Assembly (NCBI GenBank): GCA_022393335.1
Contig: JAJEKB010000458.1
Coordinates: 91,541 to 155,540 of the forward strand
DNA from: Macrotrachela quadricornifera
Taxonomy: Eukaryota > Rotifera > Eurotatoria > Philodinida > Philodinidae
Length of the DNA stretch: 64,000 nucleotides
Reading direction: 5' to 3'
Shown: positions 1 to 16,511 of the stretch, piece by piece
Numbering within the stretch: position 1 is the first letter of the stretch
How the letters are laid out: each line of letters opens with the position of its first letter
Notes under the pieces: generated by a model
Seen by the model: the letters and a program-made list of their open reading frames with translations, nothing else
Database searches by the model: none
Told to the model about the DNA's origin: nothing
Translations under genes and position numbers: made by a program

Positions 1-3000
1 TTGTTTAAGTTAGATCCACAAATTTGTGCGTCAAACAATCGTTTATTATATGACAGAAAGATGCGACTGACACCAGAGATTCTTTAAAATAATGGACGTC
101 GTAACACGTACAATAAAACTTATGAGTATAGTAATTCACGAAATAAGTATATCGAAAGGTATTCTATGAACAGATACTATATTTTCTCATACAGATAGAA
201 TGTGAAAAGTCATAGGAATACTAGGAATATCGTTCTGAGAAGAAGATGACCATAAAAACGTATGAGTTTAAAAAATAGTGAAAAATATGTAAATTGAATT
301 GGAAATAGAAAATGATAAAAAGATGAATAGGAGGTAGAATTCAGGTCGTCAGTTTTCTAATTTTTGAACATCTGTATGCATGGTAAATACAGAAAAGCAA
401 ATTGTTTACTATGAAATCTTTGACTTTGAGACCAGTGAGAGATTTCCTACGAAACCTATTTGATTACAATACCTTAAAAAGATTTTGTGCGCTCGTTCGA
501 TACCTTTTAGTATATTGTAAAATTTTAGTTTATTGTGAAGAAATTTAATATCACACTATTAGACGCATACAATTGGTTTATTCTGTTGGGCTTTGTGGTG
601 CATACATTGATCTTTTATTTTGTTGATTAAAGCATACTGCCGAAATAATATTGATTCTGTTGTTTTGTTTCTTCTCCGATAAAGCATATTTGTCAGGAGA
701 GAATAAAGAATCGGATTTACTCCTAAGCTTGATTAATGATAACTAAAACTTACACTATTTTCTTTGTATCTGTCTTACCCCCATGTTTCGAATAATCTTT
801 AGACAGTTTTAAAGATTTGCAGTGGAGTAAAATACCACATGAGTACTTCAACCAATTGAAAATTATGTCTTTCATTCTTACTTGTATGTTTATTTTCTCA
901 ACAAATTAGAACCAAATAGTGTGTATAGTTTCGATCGATTTGATGGTATCTTGCGCAGTATTTTTTTAGTTCTTTTCCTATAAATCATCTGTATTTCATA
1001 CACGTTTCAAATTCCATAGAAATGCTAATCATAAATAAGCACTAATATATACTATATAAATCTTTTTTTCGTTTATAGTTTCTAATACATTTGATGTATA
1101 GTATTATTAATAACCTAATGTTTACCATATTTTTCTTTAACGATTCATTTGACATTGCTGCATGATTGATATCTTAGAGTTTTTGTTCTAACTAATCTTC
1201 AACTTCTTAGAGGAGATCTTTTATTTTTGGATTTTATATTAACTCATTATCTGTTCTGATTTACTAATTAATTCATTTAGCATTAATATTGCATCTATGA
1301 ATGAACATATTTTCCTACCGCGTAAGCTGCAAAGTTTAATATTAATTATATCTATTATTTATGGTCACGTTCACATAATTTTAATAGTAAAGAGTCTTTT
1401 AATTTTAAATACTCTACTGTTTTTCATTATAACATCATATAAATATAATAATAATAATATTGTAAGCCCATCGTTCAAAAACTTTTGTATATGCATATTA
1501 AAATTTTTTTTAAATTAACAGCATAATACAGTTACTGCACAACTTTCGTTTTGTTCTATGTTTAGTTTGATAGATACACATACACATATGTATGTATGGA
1601 TGAATTATTTTCTTTTTAAGATTTATTATTTTAAAAGAAGAAAATTGAAAGAAAGGGAAGAGTAACTTATATCTTTTTTTTTTAAAACAGCAATGTTCAG
1701 ATTTTTATTTCTTTTTTGGTTGTCTATTAGTACTATTGATCTTATTTATGTTAAATATTGCTTGAAAAAGAAGTAGTTGAATTACAAAACTCAACAAACG
1801 ATAAAAATTCAAAAATCATGTAACAGCTTGACAAAAAATTATTTAGTTTTTTTCTGGAACTGGAAATCTCAAGTATTAAGGCTAAGTGTATCAAAGTTAA
1901 TTAAACGATTAGGAATTATTGGAAAGGCATATATTCCGCATTTGTTTTTCTGTAGTATCAAAAGAATTGATCATTTATTGGGCTTCACATAACTACTTTA
2001 CACGTCTCACACGTAATCAAAAGAAGAGTTAAACGCTTAGCTTGGAGGTATGAAATGATAATGAATGATATATCTTTTTCAGGGTCTTCACTGCTAAAAG
2101 AAGCCATGTTCTGCAACATTTTCTCCGTATTGATGTTTTCTACCATTGTAAATTTTGATTGGTTGAAACTATCGTCAATCAAACAGTACTGCTGTTCATA
2201 GTAATCAATTCTACTTAGATGACAAGTGTTTTAGAGAGAAGCAAAATATATAGACGATTTGCCATTTCTAATCTTTAGACTGTTTTACATTTTATCCAAA
2301 AGCTAGAGTGTGAGTCGTACACTATGACAAGTAAAATAACACGTTCTTGTCAGAATGATTAATGCATTTCTCAAGAGAAAAATAGTGAACTTAACTGATC
2401 CTATGTTTTTTTCAGTATATTTTACTTTTTTTCCTTCTGTTCTCCAGGTTCTCTTTCATTGTATCAAAAAAAAAGAAGACAAATATGTTTTTCGCTGATC
2501 GTAATTTTTGTATCGTCGACAAGTATTTATTTGTCAAGCAAAAAAAAGATAAATTTTTCTTCCTCTCTTTTAAGTATATTTTTCGCAAAACTCCGCTGTA
2601 CACTATGATACACTCTACTTATAAAAAAAACAGCATATACGTACGTCTTACTAGTAGCATAACGTATGCAAAAACATTATGATTTGGATGCTTATTAGAA
2701 ACGCTGTTTGACAAGTCTTCCCCTCCCGAGTTTCTTTAGAAACATCACGTACTTGTAAAATGCATTGCATGCGCTTTTTTATTTATTACGTTATATTTAT
2801 TCTATTTCACTTGTACAATGACTTATACTGTACAGAATGGTATGAATATAAATTTAACTAATGTAGCAATTATTTTTCAATAACCAAATAAAAACTATCA
2901 ATAAATTTTTCATTCATCTTTCTCGACAATGAAATCGATAAAAATCGACGATTATGTTTTAAATATTTTCTAATGTGATAATGCAATGGTATACTTGAAG

Positions 3001-3240
3001 TCAGTTTCATCTCTATATTTCTTGACATGATTGATATTCCGTAAGTATTGTAAGTTTAATTTAATATCAAATTTAACAGATTATATTACATAACCAACAG
3101 TTATAGATCATAATGTAGATTTTTTTGGTATTGACAAGTAAATATTAGTATGATGACAATATCTGAAACTCAATAAAAACATTTTTATCAATGATTCATG
3201 TTCATTGTTTAGTGATTATTATATGGGCATGCTCAATGAT
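1..3240. other. Gene-free AT-rich stretch
   Basis: I see no convincing coding region, RNA gene or ordered repeat here. The short open frames (largest about 70 codons) have the low-complexity hydrophobic or lysine-rich composition expected by chance in very AT-rich DNA, and none is extended by plausible splicing. The last few hundred bases lead into an inverted-repeat element. The upstream promoter of the Kidins220-like gene may lie between that element and 3976. Confidence 0.5.
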
Positions 3241-3528
3241 AGAGTATCCCATTGATGTTTTTTTTTCTATTGTAAGGATAAAACATGCTATTGTTTGTGT
3301 CATATGATAGAGGATCATAGACAACCCTGAATTGGCCCGAACAACACTATGCATTATCCTTACAATAGTAAAGAAAAGCCGCCGATGGTAGCTTTTCTTT
3401 ACTATTGTAAGGATAATACATAGTGTTTTTTGGGGTAATTCAGAGTTATCTATGATCCTCTATCATATGACCCGAATAATATTATGTTTTATCCTTACAA
3501 TAGAAAAACAACATTAATAGGGTGCCCT
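3241..3528. mobile_element. Foldback (inverted-repeat) element made of two 102 bp units
   Basis: Bases 3241-3380 are nearly the reverse complement of 3387-3528, with a centre of only a few bases near 3381-3386. The whole segment could fold into one long hairpin. Each arm contains a unit of exactly 102 bp (3267-3368 and 3402-3503). Each unit begins CTATTGTAAGGATA and ends with the inverted TATCCTTACAATAG, so short terminal inverted repeats are nested inside the larger inverted repeat. There is no coding capacity. This fits a non-autonomous MITE or foldback transposon, or two MITEs inserted head to head. No target-site duplication could be assigned with certainty. The superfamily is unknown. 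Confidence 0.75.
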
Positions 3529-3970
3529 ACCATGAAGCAAACCGATATGCGATTTCGTGAAAATTTTCATCATTTACGAATGTGAGTGCCCCACAAGAAA
3601 AATATGTAACAAGGAAATCCATTCTCAAAATAATTCTTATATATTAATATTTTACATTTAGAAACCTATTTTTAGTAATAGTGCAGCCGTCCGTACAATA
3701 GTAAATATTCGCACATTTTCATAGAAAATCATAATTTTATTTACAGATTGTGGTAGCATATAAACATTCCTAATTAATAACAGTCGTTTTTTAATATATA
3801 GCATCCACAAGAAAAGATCGTCCATCTATCATTATTAATATATGCGGTAATAAAGAGAAGATGCATACTGAAGGATAAAGTATTTCATACATTAAGAAAA
3901 GAGATACAAGTTGAAAGATAGAAAAATGTAATAATAAACTTTTGAAACAAAAAATTAGATAAAATATGTA

Positions 3971-3976
3971 TTTCAG
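3971..3976 (+). promoter_or_regulatory. Splice-acceptor-like site just before the start codon (possible trans-splice site)
   Basis: TTTCAG lies 10 bases upstream of the Kidins220-like ATG at 3987. It is preceded by AT-rich sequence and looks like a 3' splice site. It could close a 5'UTR intron or accept a spliced leader. Spliced-leader trans-splicing is established in bdelloid rotifers, but nothing in the sequence alone separates the two options. Confidence 0.4.
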
Positions 3977-3986
3977 ATAGATTTGA

Positions 3987-6900
3987 ATGGCCAATGTTTT
4001 TCTTCAATTTTTACTGGATGTTGAACATGGAGATTTAGATGCTGTCAAACGAAATATTGAAAATGGTATTGATTTAGAAACACGTGATGAAGTAAAATAA
4101 AGATAAAATAAATTTGTATAAGATTATGTTTTTTTTTTCTTTTAAATATTTAGGATCAACAAACAGCACTTATTTTAGCTACTCGATGTAATTATTTTGA
4201 ATGTGTCAAAATTCTTATTGAAGCTGGTGCTGATGTAAATGCTGAGGATGTGGTAAGTAATGTATAGTTTGTTATTTTAAACAATAGATTCTTTCGTTTA
4301 GGATAATTGGACAGCATTGTTAAACGCATGTCAAAATGGAAATTTAAATATTATACGTATTCTTGTTGATCATGATGCACAAATTGAGCATTTTGATTGT
4401 GTAAATTTTATATATTAATGCAAATAAATAAAAAAACTAATTTTTTTTATTTGTTAAATAGGGACAATTTACTCCTTTGATGTGGGCATCCTATCAAGGA
4501 CATAGAGATATAGTTGAATATTTACTATCATGCGGTGCAAATGTCGATGCTCTCAATGAGCATGGTATATCGAGTTTAAGTTGGGCATCAGGACGAAATC
4601 ATGTTGATATTGTAAAATTATTACTTATAGCTGGTGCTTCACCTAATTTATGTGATAGGAATAATACAACTCCATTAATTTGGGCCAGTAGACGTGGTAT
4701 GTATAGAAAAGCATACTTACTATTAATTTCTAGTTTCTTTTTTTGTATTCAGGTCATACAGAAATAGTGGATTTATTATTAAAAGCTAATGCTAGTGTTA
4801 ATAATATTGGAATGAAAAATATGACAGCTCTTTTAGCTGCTACAAAAGGTGGTCATACAGGAACAGCTCTTCGTCTTCTTCAAAATCGAATAATTGATAT
4901 CAAAATACAAGATAAAGTAAAATCATAGAGAATTTTTAATAAAAATTTACATAAAATAATTATAATAGGATGGACAAACACCATTGAATTTTGCATGTAT
5001 TGAAGGTCTTACTGATGTTGTTGCTGCACTTATTGATCGTCATGCATATGTCAATACTGTTGATAAAGTAAATTTTATAATTAGTATTGTTTTCTTTTTT
5101 CTTATTATATGAAATTATTAATGATTATTCATATAGAATGGTGATCCAGTTCTTTTCTCTGCTATCAAAGGTGGAAAAGAAGATTGTGTTGCTCTTCTAC
5201 TTGATAATCATGCTGATATAAATGTAATTGGTGCTGTAAGTAAAATAATATATAATTATTTCTATTAATATTAATTTTAATTTTTAAATAAAAAGGAAAA
5301 TAAAACAGCAATTTGGTGGGCTGTCGAACGAGGTCGATTGGATGTAGTTAAGTACTTACTTCATTATAATCCTGATGTTGAAGTTCCAGGTGGTCAAGAT
5401 GATGATACACCATTATTGTTAGCTACGAAACGAAAACGTGTTGGTATTGTTTATGAACTGATAAAATATGGTGCAAAAATATCATCTGTTGATCAGGTTT
5501 GATTGTTTCTATATTGTATTTTTTTGTTAAGTTTACATAATATTTTTGTATTTAGTTTGGTGATAATAGTTTGCATGTTGCTCTACGTAATCGTAGTCGT
5601 GATATTGCAGATATGCTACTATCTAATCCACGACATGCAAAATATTTATATCGACCTAATAAACGTGGTGAAACACCTTACAAAATAGATGCTAGTCTTC
5701 AGAAGAGTATTCTTACAGCTATCTTTGGACAACGTATATACTTTTTAATATATAAAATTTTTGATTTAAAGAATTTGTTTTTTTTTTGAATAGGTGCGTT
5801 GAATTTGAATGATGATTCTATTCTTGGTTATGATCTATATTCGTCTGCATTAGCTGAAATTTTAAGTGAACCAACGCTTCGAACACCGATTACTGTGGTA
5901 AATAATAAATATTTATAGAAGGTTTTTTTTTCTCAATATTTTAAATTGATTCATTAGGGTCTATACGCTAAATGGGGTAGTGGAAAATCAGCTTTATTAA
6001 CACATCTAAAAGGTAAAATGGTTTGTTTCATATTCAATAAATCGATTTTATTTTATAATTCTTTTTAGATGAAATGATCAGTTTTGCTCAATTAAGAGGT
6101 ATGTTTTTTTTTCTATATATTTATTTTACAAGATTTATTGTAATTTCTTATAGATTTTCCCTCTATGAAATTTTCACCGTTACTTCTGTCGGTTATTTTT
6201 ATTATAGCATTAATTGTTGCTCTCGTAACCGGTTTTTCAATACATTACATTGTTGGTATTTCACTCGGTGTAACATTAATAGCTTTTCCATTAATATTTC
6301 TTTTTCTGATCAAATATCTTCTTCGTCGTAAAGATTATGAGTGGACAACTAATGTAGCACAATTTATAAATAAACGTTTAGAAATTTTACGATTTTTACT
6401 TCAAGTTCTTTTTATGAATCCTTATGCACATCGTCGATTAAAAACAAATGATATAAGTGATTGTAAAAAAATGAAGTAAGACAAAAAAAATTTTGTAATA
6501 TTATTAATGAATATAAACAATTTTATTAATTAGATTTATTTTTACTGAATATGAAAAAGTATCAACTATAGATGGTGAAAAAGCTAGTGCGGGTATGATT
6601 GCTGAACTTGCAACTAATATTGAAGAAACTTTTGGACTTGTGGCAACTCGTCTTTGTCGTGCACTTCATTCTAGAAGTTTGTTTAAGAATAATCCTATTG
6701 ATTGATTATAGTTTTTTGTTTAAATATTAGATTTAAGTCATCATCGATTTCGATATCTATGTTGCATACCAGCATTCATTTTTGTTACTATTCAAATTTC
6801 TCTTGTCTTAGCTTTAACCATTTTAGGACTAGTCAATGGTAAGAGATTTTAATATGTACAATATAAAATTCATTTCAATATTCGTTATAGGTATTCCATC

Positions 6901-9900
6901 AAGTCATCATTCAGTGAATATGATTTATATTTTACTTACATCTATATTAGCTACTTCAATTGCATTCAGTTTTGCTACATGGCTTCGATTATTAATGGGA
7001 TTAATGAAATCACCTAAATCAAAAATAAAATTTTCAGATCATTCATCACGGTTAAATGAAAGTTCTCTTTATCGACTTAGAAAAGAAGTACATTATGATT
7101 AATAAATAAAATGTTATTTTAAAAAAAACAAACTGATTTTTCTTCATTTTAGGTTAGTCATTTATCATACATAATAAAAACTGTTGAAGCTTTTCTAAAT
7201 ATCAATACTCGTCTTGTTGTTCTTATTGATGGTTTAGATGTTTGTGAACAACAACGTATGCTTCAAATACTTGATGTAAAATAAAATGTTAATTAATATT
7301 ATTATTATTATTATTTCTATTATCATTCTAGCAAGTACATGTACTTTTTACAAAAGAAAATGATCCATTTATAACATTAATTGTTTGTGATCCACATAAA
7401 ATGATGCAAGATATGGCATCAACAATAGGTGTATCATCAACAACAAATCAAAATACAGGTTTTGATACTACTGTTAATGGTCATGATTATTTACTATCAA
7501 TTATTCAACTTCCAATATATTTACAATTAGATTTAAGTAAAACAAAACAATTGAAAAGAAATTCTGATGGTTTTCCAAAAAGAAGACAAACTGTTAGTTA
7601 GATATCTTTTATGAATATAATCAAAATAAAGATTATTTATTTCTATTTGCTTAGCTTCTTCCAAATGGTACATCAGTTCTTGATGTAAGTGCAAAATTAC
7701 CAATAAATAATAAACTTTCAAAAAATAAACGACGTCGACAACGACGAGATACATTACCAAATACAAAACCAGTATGATACATATATTGTTGTTAGTAGTA
7801 TATTTTTTTGTATCTTTATTAGGTAACAACATCAGAATTAACTCATCAATTACTTCAATCTGATTATTTTCTTGATATTAATCCACGAATACTTCAACGT
7901 CTTATCAATATAATTGCAATGACAGGTCGACTTTTACGTGCTAATCAAGTATTATTCAGTTGGAAACGTCTTGGATGTTGGTCATATTTAGTAGAACAAT
8001 GGCCATATCGTATAACTTGGATTATTGTTTATTATGAAGATCATGAACAAGATTATGGAGAAGATACAGCACTTTATTTTCTTTATAATAAGTATATTTA
8101 TTTTATTTTTGCAGAATATTATTTAAATAAATATTTACCTTTTTTTTGTTTTTGTTCAGAATTAAACCATTTATTCCAATAATAAATGATCCACTTTTAG
8201 AACTTGATCGTAGTGGACGTAAATTTGAACTTTGTATAGAACAAAGTGAACCTGTTTTAAATATAGCTGATTTAAAACAATTTCTTCCATGTACATGTAA
8301 TCTTGATCCATATTTAAATAAATTAATTCGAGGTAAAATATTTTTCATTATTTTTCTTTTATTTTTTTTATTAAATAGAATCTGCAACATATTTTTATAT
8401 GAATAATCATGATGAAAATGGTTTTATCAATGTTGATCCATCACGATTTTTTCCTCGACATGATTCTAAGTAAGTTAAAAGTTAACTTTAAAAACAAATA
8501 TTAATTAGTAGATTTTTAATTGATTATTTTATTCAGAAATTTTTATCACTGCTACTGTAATCAATGGTAAAATTATAAAAATTTAAGAATATTTTCAACA
8601 TTGCATGAATAGAGCTTTGAAATTTTATTAATTAATAAAGATTTTTTAAAAAAAATATTTATTTATATGTTTTAGTTTTGCTGGACGTGGAGGTGGTTTT
8701 CAACAACCATCAACTTTACGACATAAAAGTGCATTTTATCCAAAATTCAATCATGATAAATCAGATCACTTAGGTAATCGTTTACAACTCTTACTAAACT
8801 TCAATTTATTAATTTGAATTCTTTTTTGTTATGTAGGAAATCAACATCGTCCACATACACAAATACCAATGAAAAAACGAGATGATGATAATCATAATCG
8901 TCGTCGAACATCATCTATTTCATCAATATCAGAATCTATTACACAACCATTAATTGAACGACAACAATCATCATCAAATAATCCTTCGACATATATTAAA
9001 GTATATATACATCCTTTTTTGTTTTTTCATTTAATAAAAATTTTTTTTATTTAAAATAAAATAGATGGATTTATCAACATGTTTAAGTCAGATGACAGTG
9101 AAGGATATTTGTGATTGTTTACAAAATGATATTATCGGTTTAAAATCATCAATGATACAAATCTATACTCAAGATATAAATGATAATAATATAACTGGTC
9201 GTGTATTAGCAACATGTGAACTTAATGAACTTAAACAAGTATGAAAATATTTCTGTATATAATTCAATATTTTCTTTTCATTTTTATAAGATACTTTCAA
9301 TGCCATTTGGTGATTGGGTACTTTTTAGTAATTGGATACGAGCAAAACGAGAAGATGAACAGTAAAATTTCTTTTATGAATAGAATAGAATTTTGTTTTT
9401 TTTTGTAGACGATCGAGATTTCATATACAAACAGTGTCTTCATCGACAGACAATAATACTAATATTCATCAGAATGAATCATTTAATGATTATCAATTTT
9501 ATACTGATAATGGTGTATTTAATGCTGCATTAGATCAATTATTTTCAACAAAATCACAAAATCCAACAATTAAATCTACTGATGAAATACGTAGAAGTGG
9601 GAATGATAAAGTATCGATTGTTTCAGCACCAAAAAATGTTAAATTTCTTATTCCGCTTGGTCGATCTGGTATAACATCAAATGAAAGTACATTTGGTGTT
9701 ATTGAATCAACAACACGAACAATTACACATGTTAAAGATATATTTCCATTAAATATTCAATCACAAATTCCACAAACAATATCAAATAATCAAACAGATA
9801 CAATTACATCATCATCATCTTCAAATTCAATAACAATTGCACCATTATTCAATCAAGAATATCACCAAGAAATAATTAAAAGTGACAGTGAAGAAATTCC

Positions 9901-9934
9901 TTTACTTCCTTATGATAATTCCAATGATCAATAA
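3987..9934 (+). CDS. KIDINS220: Kidins220/ARMS-like ankyrin-repeat KAP-family membrane scaffold
   Basis: Twenty-eight exons, 1444 aa: 3987-4091, 4154-4252, 4302-4400, 4462-4696, 4753-4916, 4969-5067, 5137-5235, 5296-5496, 5556-5733, 5794-5897, 5958-6012, 6069-6098, 6154-6475, 6534-6676, 6731-6838, 6891-7087, 7153-7275, 7332-7592, 7655-7771, 7823-8091, 8160-8332, 8379-8469, 8537-8566, 8676-8773, 8837-9000, 9065-9238, 9291-9361, 9409-9934. About eleven ankyrin repeats fill residues 1-400; several exons encode exactly 33 residues, one repeat each. A KAP P-loop NTPase follows, with Walker [12 protein letters not shown] near residue 462, Walker [10 protein letters not shown] near 767, and two pairs of membrane segments (about 494-546 and 652-715), the four-helix layout of Kidins220. 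The segment around TGRLLRAN and EQWPYR matches the vertebrate protein. The tail is Ser/Asn/Gln-rich. In vertebrates Kidins220 scaffolds neurotrophin and ephrin receptors at the plasma membrane. Family assignment is strong; individual borders are hand-made. Confidence 0.9.
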
Positions 9935-10743
9935 ATGAATACAAAAAATATTATATGCGGAATAAATTCCAATTTTTTAACAGATTTAAATTTCGTTTAT
10001 TTTTTATTTTATACACATGTATTTATATTTATTCATTTCATTTATTTTTATCCATTGTTTTACTGCTTTTCTCTTTTTTTTTAAATAATTGATCAGTAAT
10101 CTATTGATGGAGAATGCACATATAAGTCATAAAAAAATATATTAACAATATAATTGAATAAAAATTTTAATAATTTTATTTTTATTAGATAATCATATTT
10201 GATACAATTTTATAAAGAAATATATGGAATTGTTCGACTAGTAGCGTCCTCTATTAAATGTTTTTTTTTCATTTTTTTTCTTTTATTTTTTTGTCAGTTT
10301 TTTTCTTAAATGGTTCGAATAGACGATTCATAATTGGTCAATATTTTAATATAAGTCATGTAATTTTACGTAATTTTTACTTTTAAATAATATCTGATGT
10401 TACATTGGCAGATGACAAAGATGATGAGACGATCAGAAAACGAGAGAAGAAAAAAAAAAAGAATAAACAAACAAATGAGAATGGAAAAGAAAAAGAGAAA
10501 GTAAATGTTAGTTCGTTCAGTCTTTAGATTCAAATGGCAATTATCATATGTTTGTACCTAGATTTATGTATTTTCTATTTTTGATATAATCATATAATAT
10601 TTATTTGATTATAAAGAATTTTTCGAATGATGAAATTATTATTATTATTTTTTTTTCTTTTAGTTCTAGAATAAAAATCTTTAACATCAATAATTCCCCT
10701 TCCCAAAAAACAAAACAATAATAAACAAAAGCAATAAAATATC
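9935..10743. other. Intergenic: Kidins220-like 3'UTR and upstream region of the DDX3 gene
   Basis: About 800 bases without a gene. The region contains long T and A runs and a purine-rich stretch near 10420-10500 that may be 5'UTR or promoter of the helicase gene. A short motif, GTAGCGTCCTCTA, at 10241 recurs with one change upstream of TRAPPC5 at 19303. Confidence 0.4.
9961..9966 (+). terminator. Polyadenylation signal of the Kidins220-like gene
   Basis: AATAAA begins 27 bases after the stop codon of the Kidins220-like gene. It is a plausible poly(A) signal for a very short 3'UTR. A second AATAAA-like motif overlaps the stop region, so the exact site is uncertain. Confidence 0.4.
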
Positions 10744-14242
<3,499 letters not shown>

Positions 14243-16511
14243 AACGAAAACTAATATTAAAATAAGCAACATCCCTCCTTGTGACGCGTAATCTCATTCA
14301 ACAAATCGTACATTACACACACGATATCTCTTCATTTTTTTTTTGACAAAACAAACTACTGTTTTTTTTGCTCTTTGTTTCATCGTTCAATGTTATGTTC
14401 GTTTCATTTCACACATATAGATTTAAATGAACCGGCGCTGGTTTGCTCTTTTTTTTTTTTCTTTATCGACAGCGCAGGTTTTTGGTACTTCTATTGATTT
14501 CAAGCTTCAATTTTTTTTTCTCTTCTTTTTTCTTTTTTCTTTTTGTTCATTTCAATGTTTCTCTCACTTTGTCACTGTCTCTTTTTTTTCTCTCTCCTCC
14601 GCATATTTTTACCCCCTTTCTTTATACAGTGTGTGTGTGCGTGTATTTAAGACGATAATACTTTTTTTCTAAGATCGTTTGTTTGGGAAACGACGATCTC
14701 GAAAGAGAGTGTCGTCATGATATCTGTTAAAGACGCGTACGAGCGTCATTTGAGATGTTTGGATGTTGAATAACATAAAACTTAATGAATGAGGAAAAAC
14801 AAATTAGGAACTTATATAACAAATAGCAATACAACGAAGCATTAAAAAAAAAATTGTTGTTTTTTTTTATTGACATAAATAATGAATTAAAGCTTTTCTT
14901 GTGTTTTAATAGGACAAAAGAACATATTGTCAAGAGAATATACGACTTCAAATGAAGGTTAAAATTGTAAACTCAAGTAGCATTCTGAGTATAGAATGAT
15001 AATCTTATCTTGATAAATGTCACGTTAATAATTTAATTCTCATAAATATGAGTTCTTAAGCTAGTTATTATTTATATCCAACATCATAAAATAAAATTAA
15101 TACAAATATCTGTTTTATTTTTACTAGCATATCATTTTAAAATTTAGTTTTGTTACTTCTTTTTTTCATTTGAAACCTATTCTAATGTTATTAACATTTA
15201 GTTTGTATCTATTATTAGGTTTTCAACGAACAATTGTCATTCATCAAATTTTATGTGACATATGAAATATAATCTAATATTTCATTCAGAAGTAACAGAT
15301 TGTCACGTTCATGCTGTTCAAAATAAATAAAAGCATATATTCTCATGCTTGTCTTGATACTTTTATACAACTTGATCAAGAAAACTATTCTGTAGATAAT
15401 AATTTATTAATAAAAATATTATACAGAGTCATTGTTTTTTCATCGCAAAATTGCGTAAGCCATTTATACTTTGAAAAAGATAATAAAAGATAACAAATTT
15501 TCTTTTTTTTATAATTTTTTTCTCTCACATAATTAACCATTTATGAAATTCAACTACAAAATGAATTTCTTACATTAAATATTTATTATTTAACTATATA
15601 TGATGTTTATCATAGTTTTATAAAATATTTTTTTGTTTGATTAAATTGAAGAAGAATGTGAATATGGCAAAAGATTCATTGATTTAATATAATGTACATA
15701 ATTGTAAATTATTATGATATGATATTAAAACAGATGATCTTACAAAAATGATTTGTACGACTGCACAAATTCAGATAATTAAATAATTTTATTAGATAAA
15801 TTCATTTCTTTACTATCATTGATAAATCCTTGCGTAAGAAACTAAAAGATAAACATATTATTGATTCATAAAAAGTCTATATAGTAATTGTAGTAAGATA
15901 TATTGTATTAAAAATGACCGTGTCAACTAATTTTTGCTGTTCTATGCAAGCAACACATTAGTATATAAAAACAGAAGAGACCATGAAACAATTTTCCACT
16001 ATAGAATAATAGAAACGATGAAATAAATAGATCTATAACTGTCTTAAAGCTTCTTTCATCTGTCACTATACTAAATTATATCGACATGTTGAATTTCTAT
16101 ATGACAAGGATTCGTTAATTGATAAGATGAACAATATTTGTTGAATATTTTCTTGTATATATTGACCTTGAATAATAATATAAATACTATAAATATATGT
16201 TATTTTGATATTTTTTTTTATGATAAAATTAAGTTAAAAATAAATTAATTTTCTATTTTGTATTCAATATTGATATATGATTTTTGTCCTCGTTGACTAT
16301 TATTGATTGATTATTGTTGTAACTAATGCATGTTGTTATTTTTTTTTTTCATATATTTGTCTATGTCATAATTAATATTGACATTTGAAAATATTGATTT
16401 GTAATTGATTACAGATGTTTGCATTTGAATAATAATAGAAAAATAGATCGACTAAAAAAACTAACATATTGTTTTTTTCAATTATCATTTACAATTTTTA
16501 TATGAAAAATC
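14243..16511. other. Gene-free region after the DDX3 gene
   Basis: The first 400 to 500 bases are T- and C-rich, with repeated TTTTTTC tracts, and are probably the DDX3 3'UTR. The remainder is plain AT-rich DNA with no open frame that looks coding on either strand and no clear repeat family. The promoter of the DUF389 gene must lie near its end. Confidence 0.45.
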
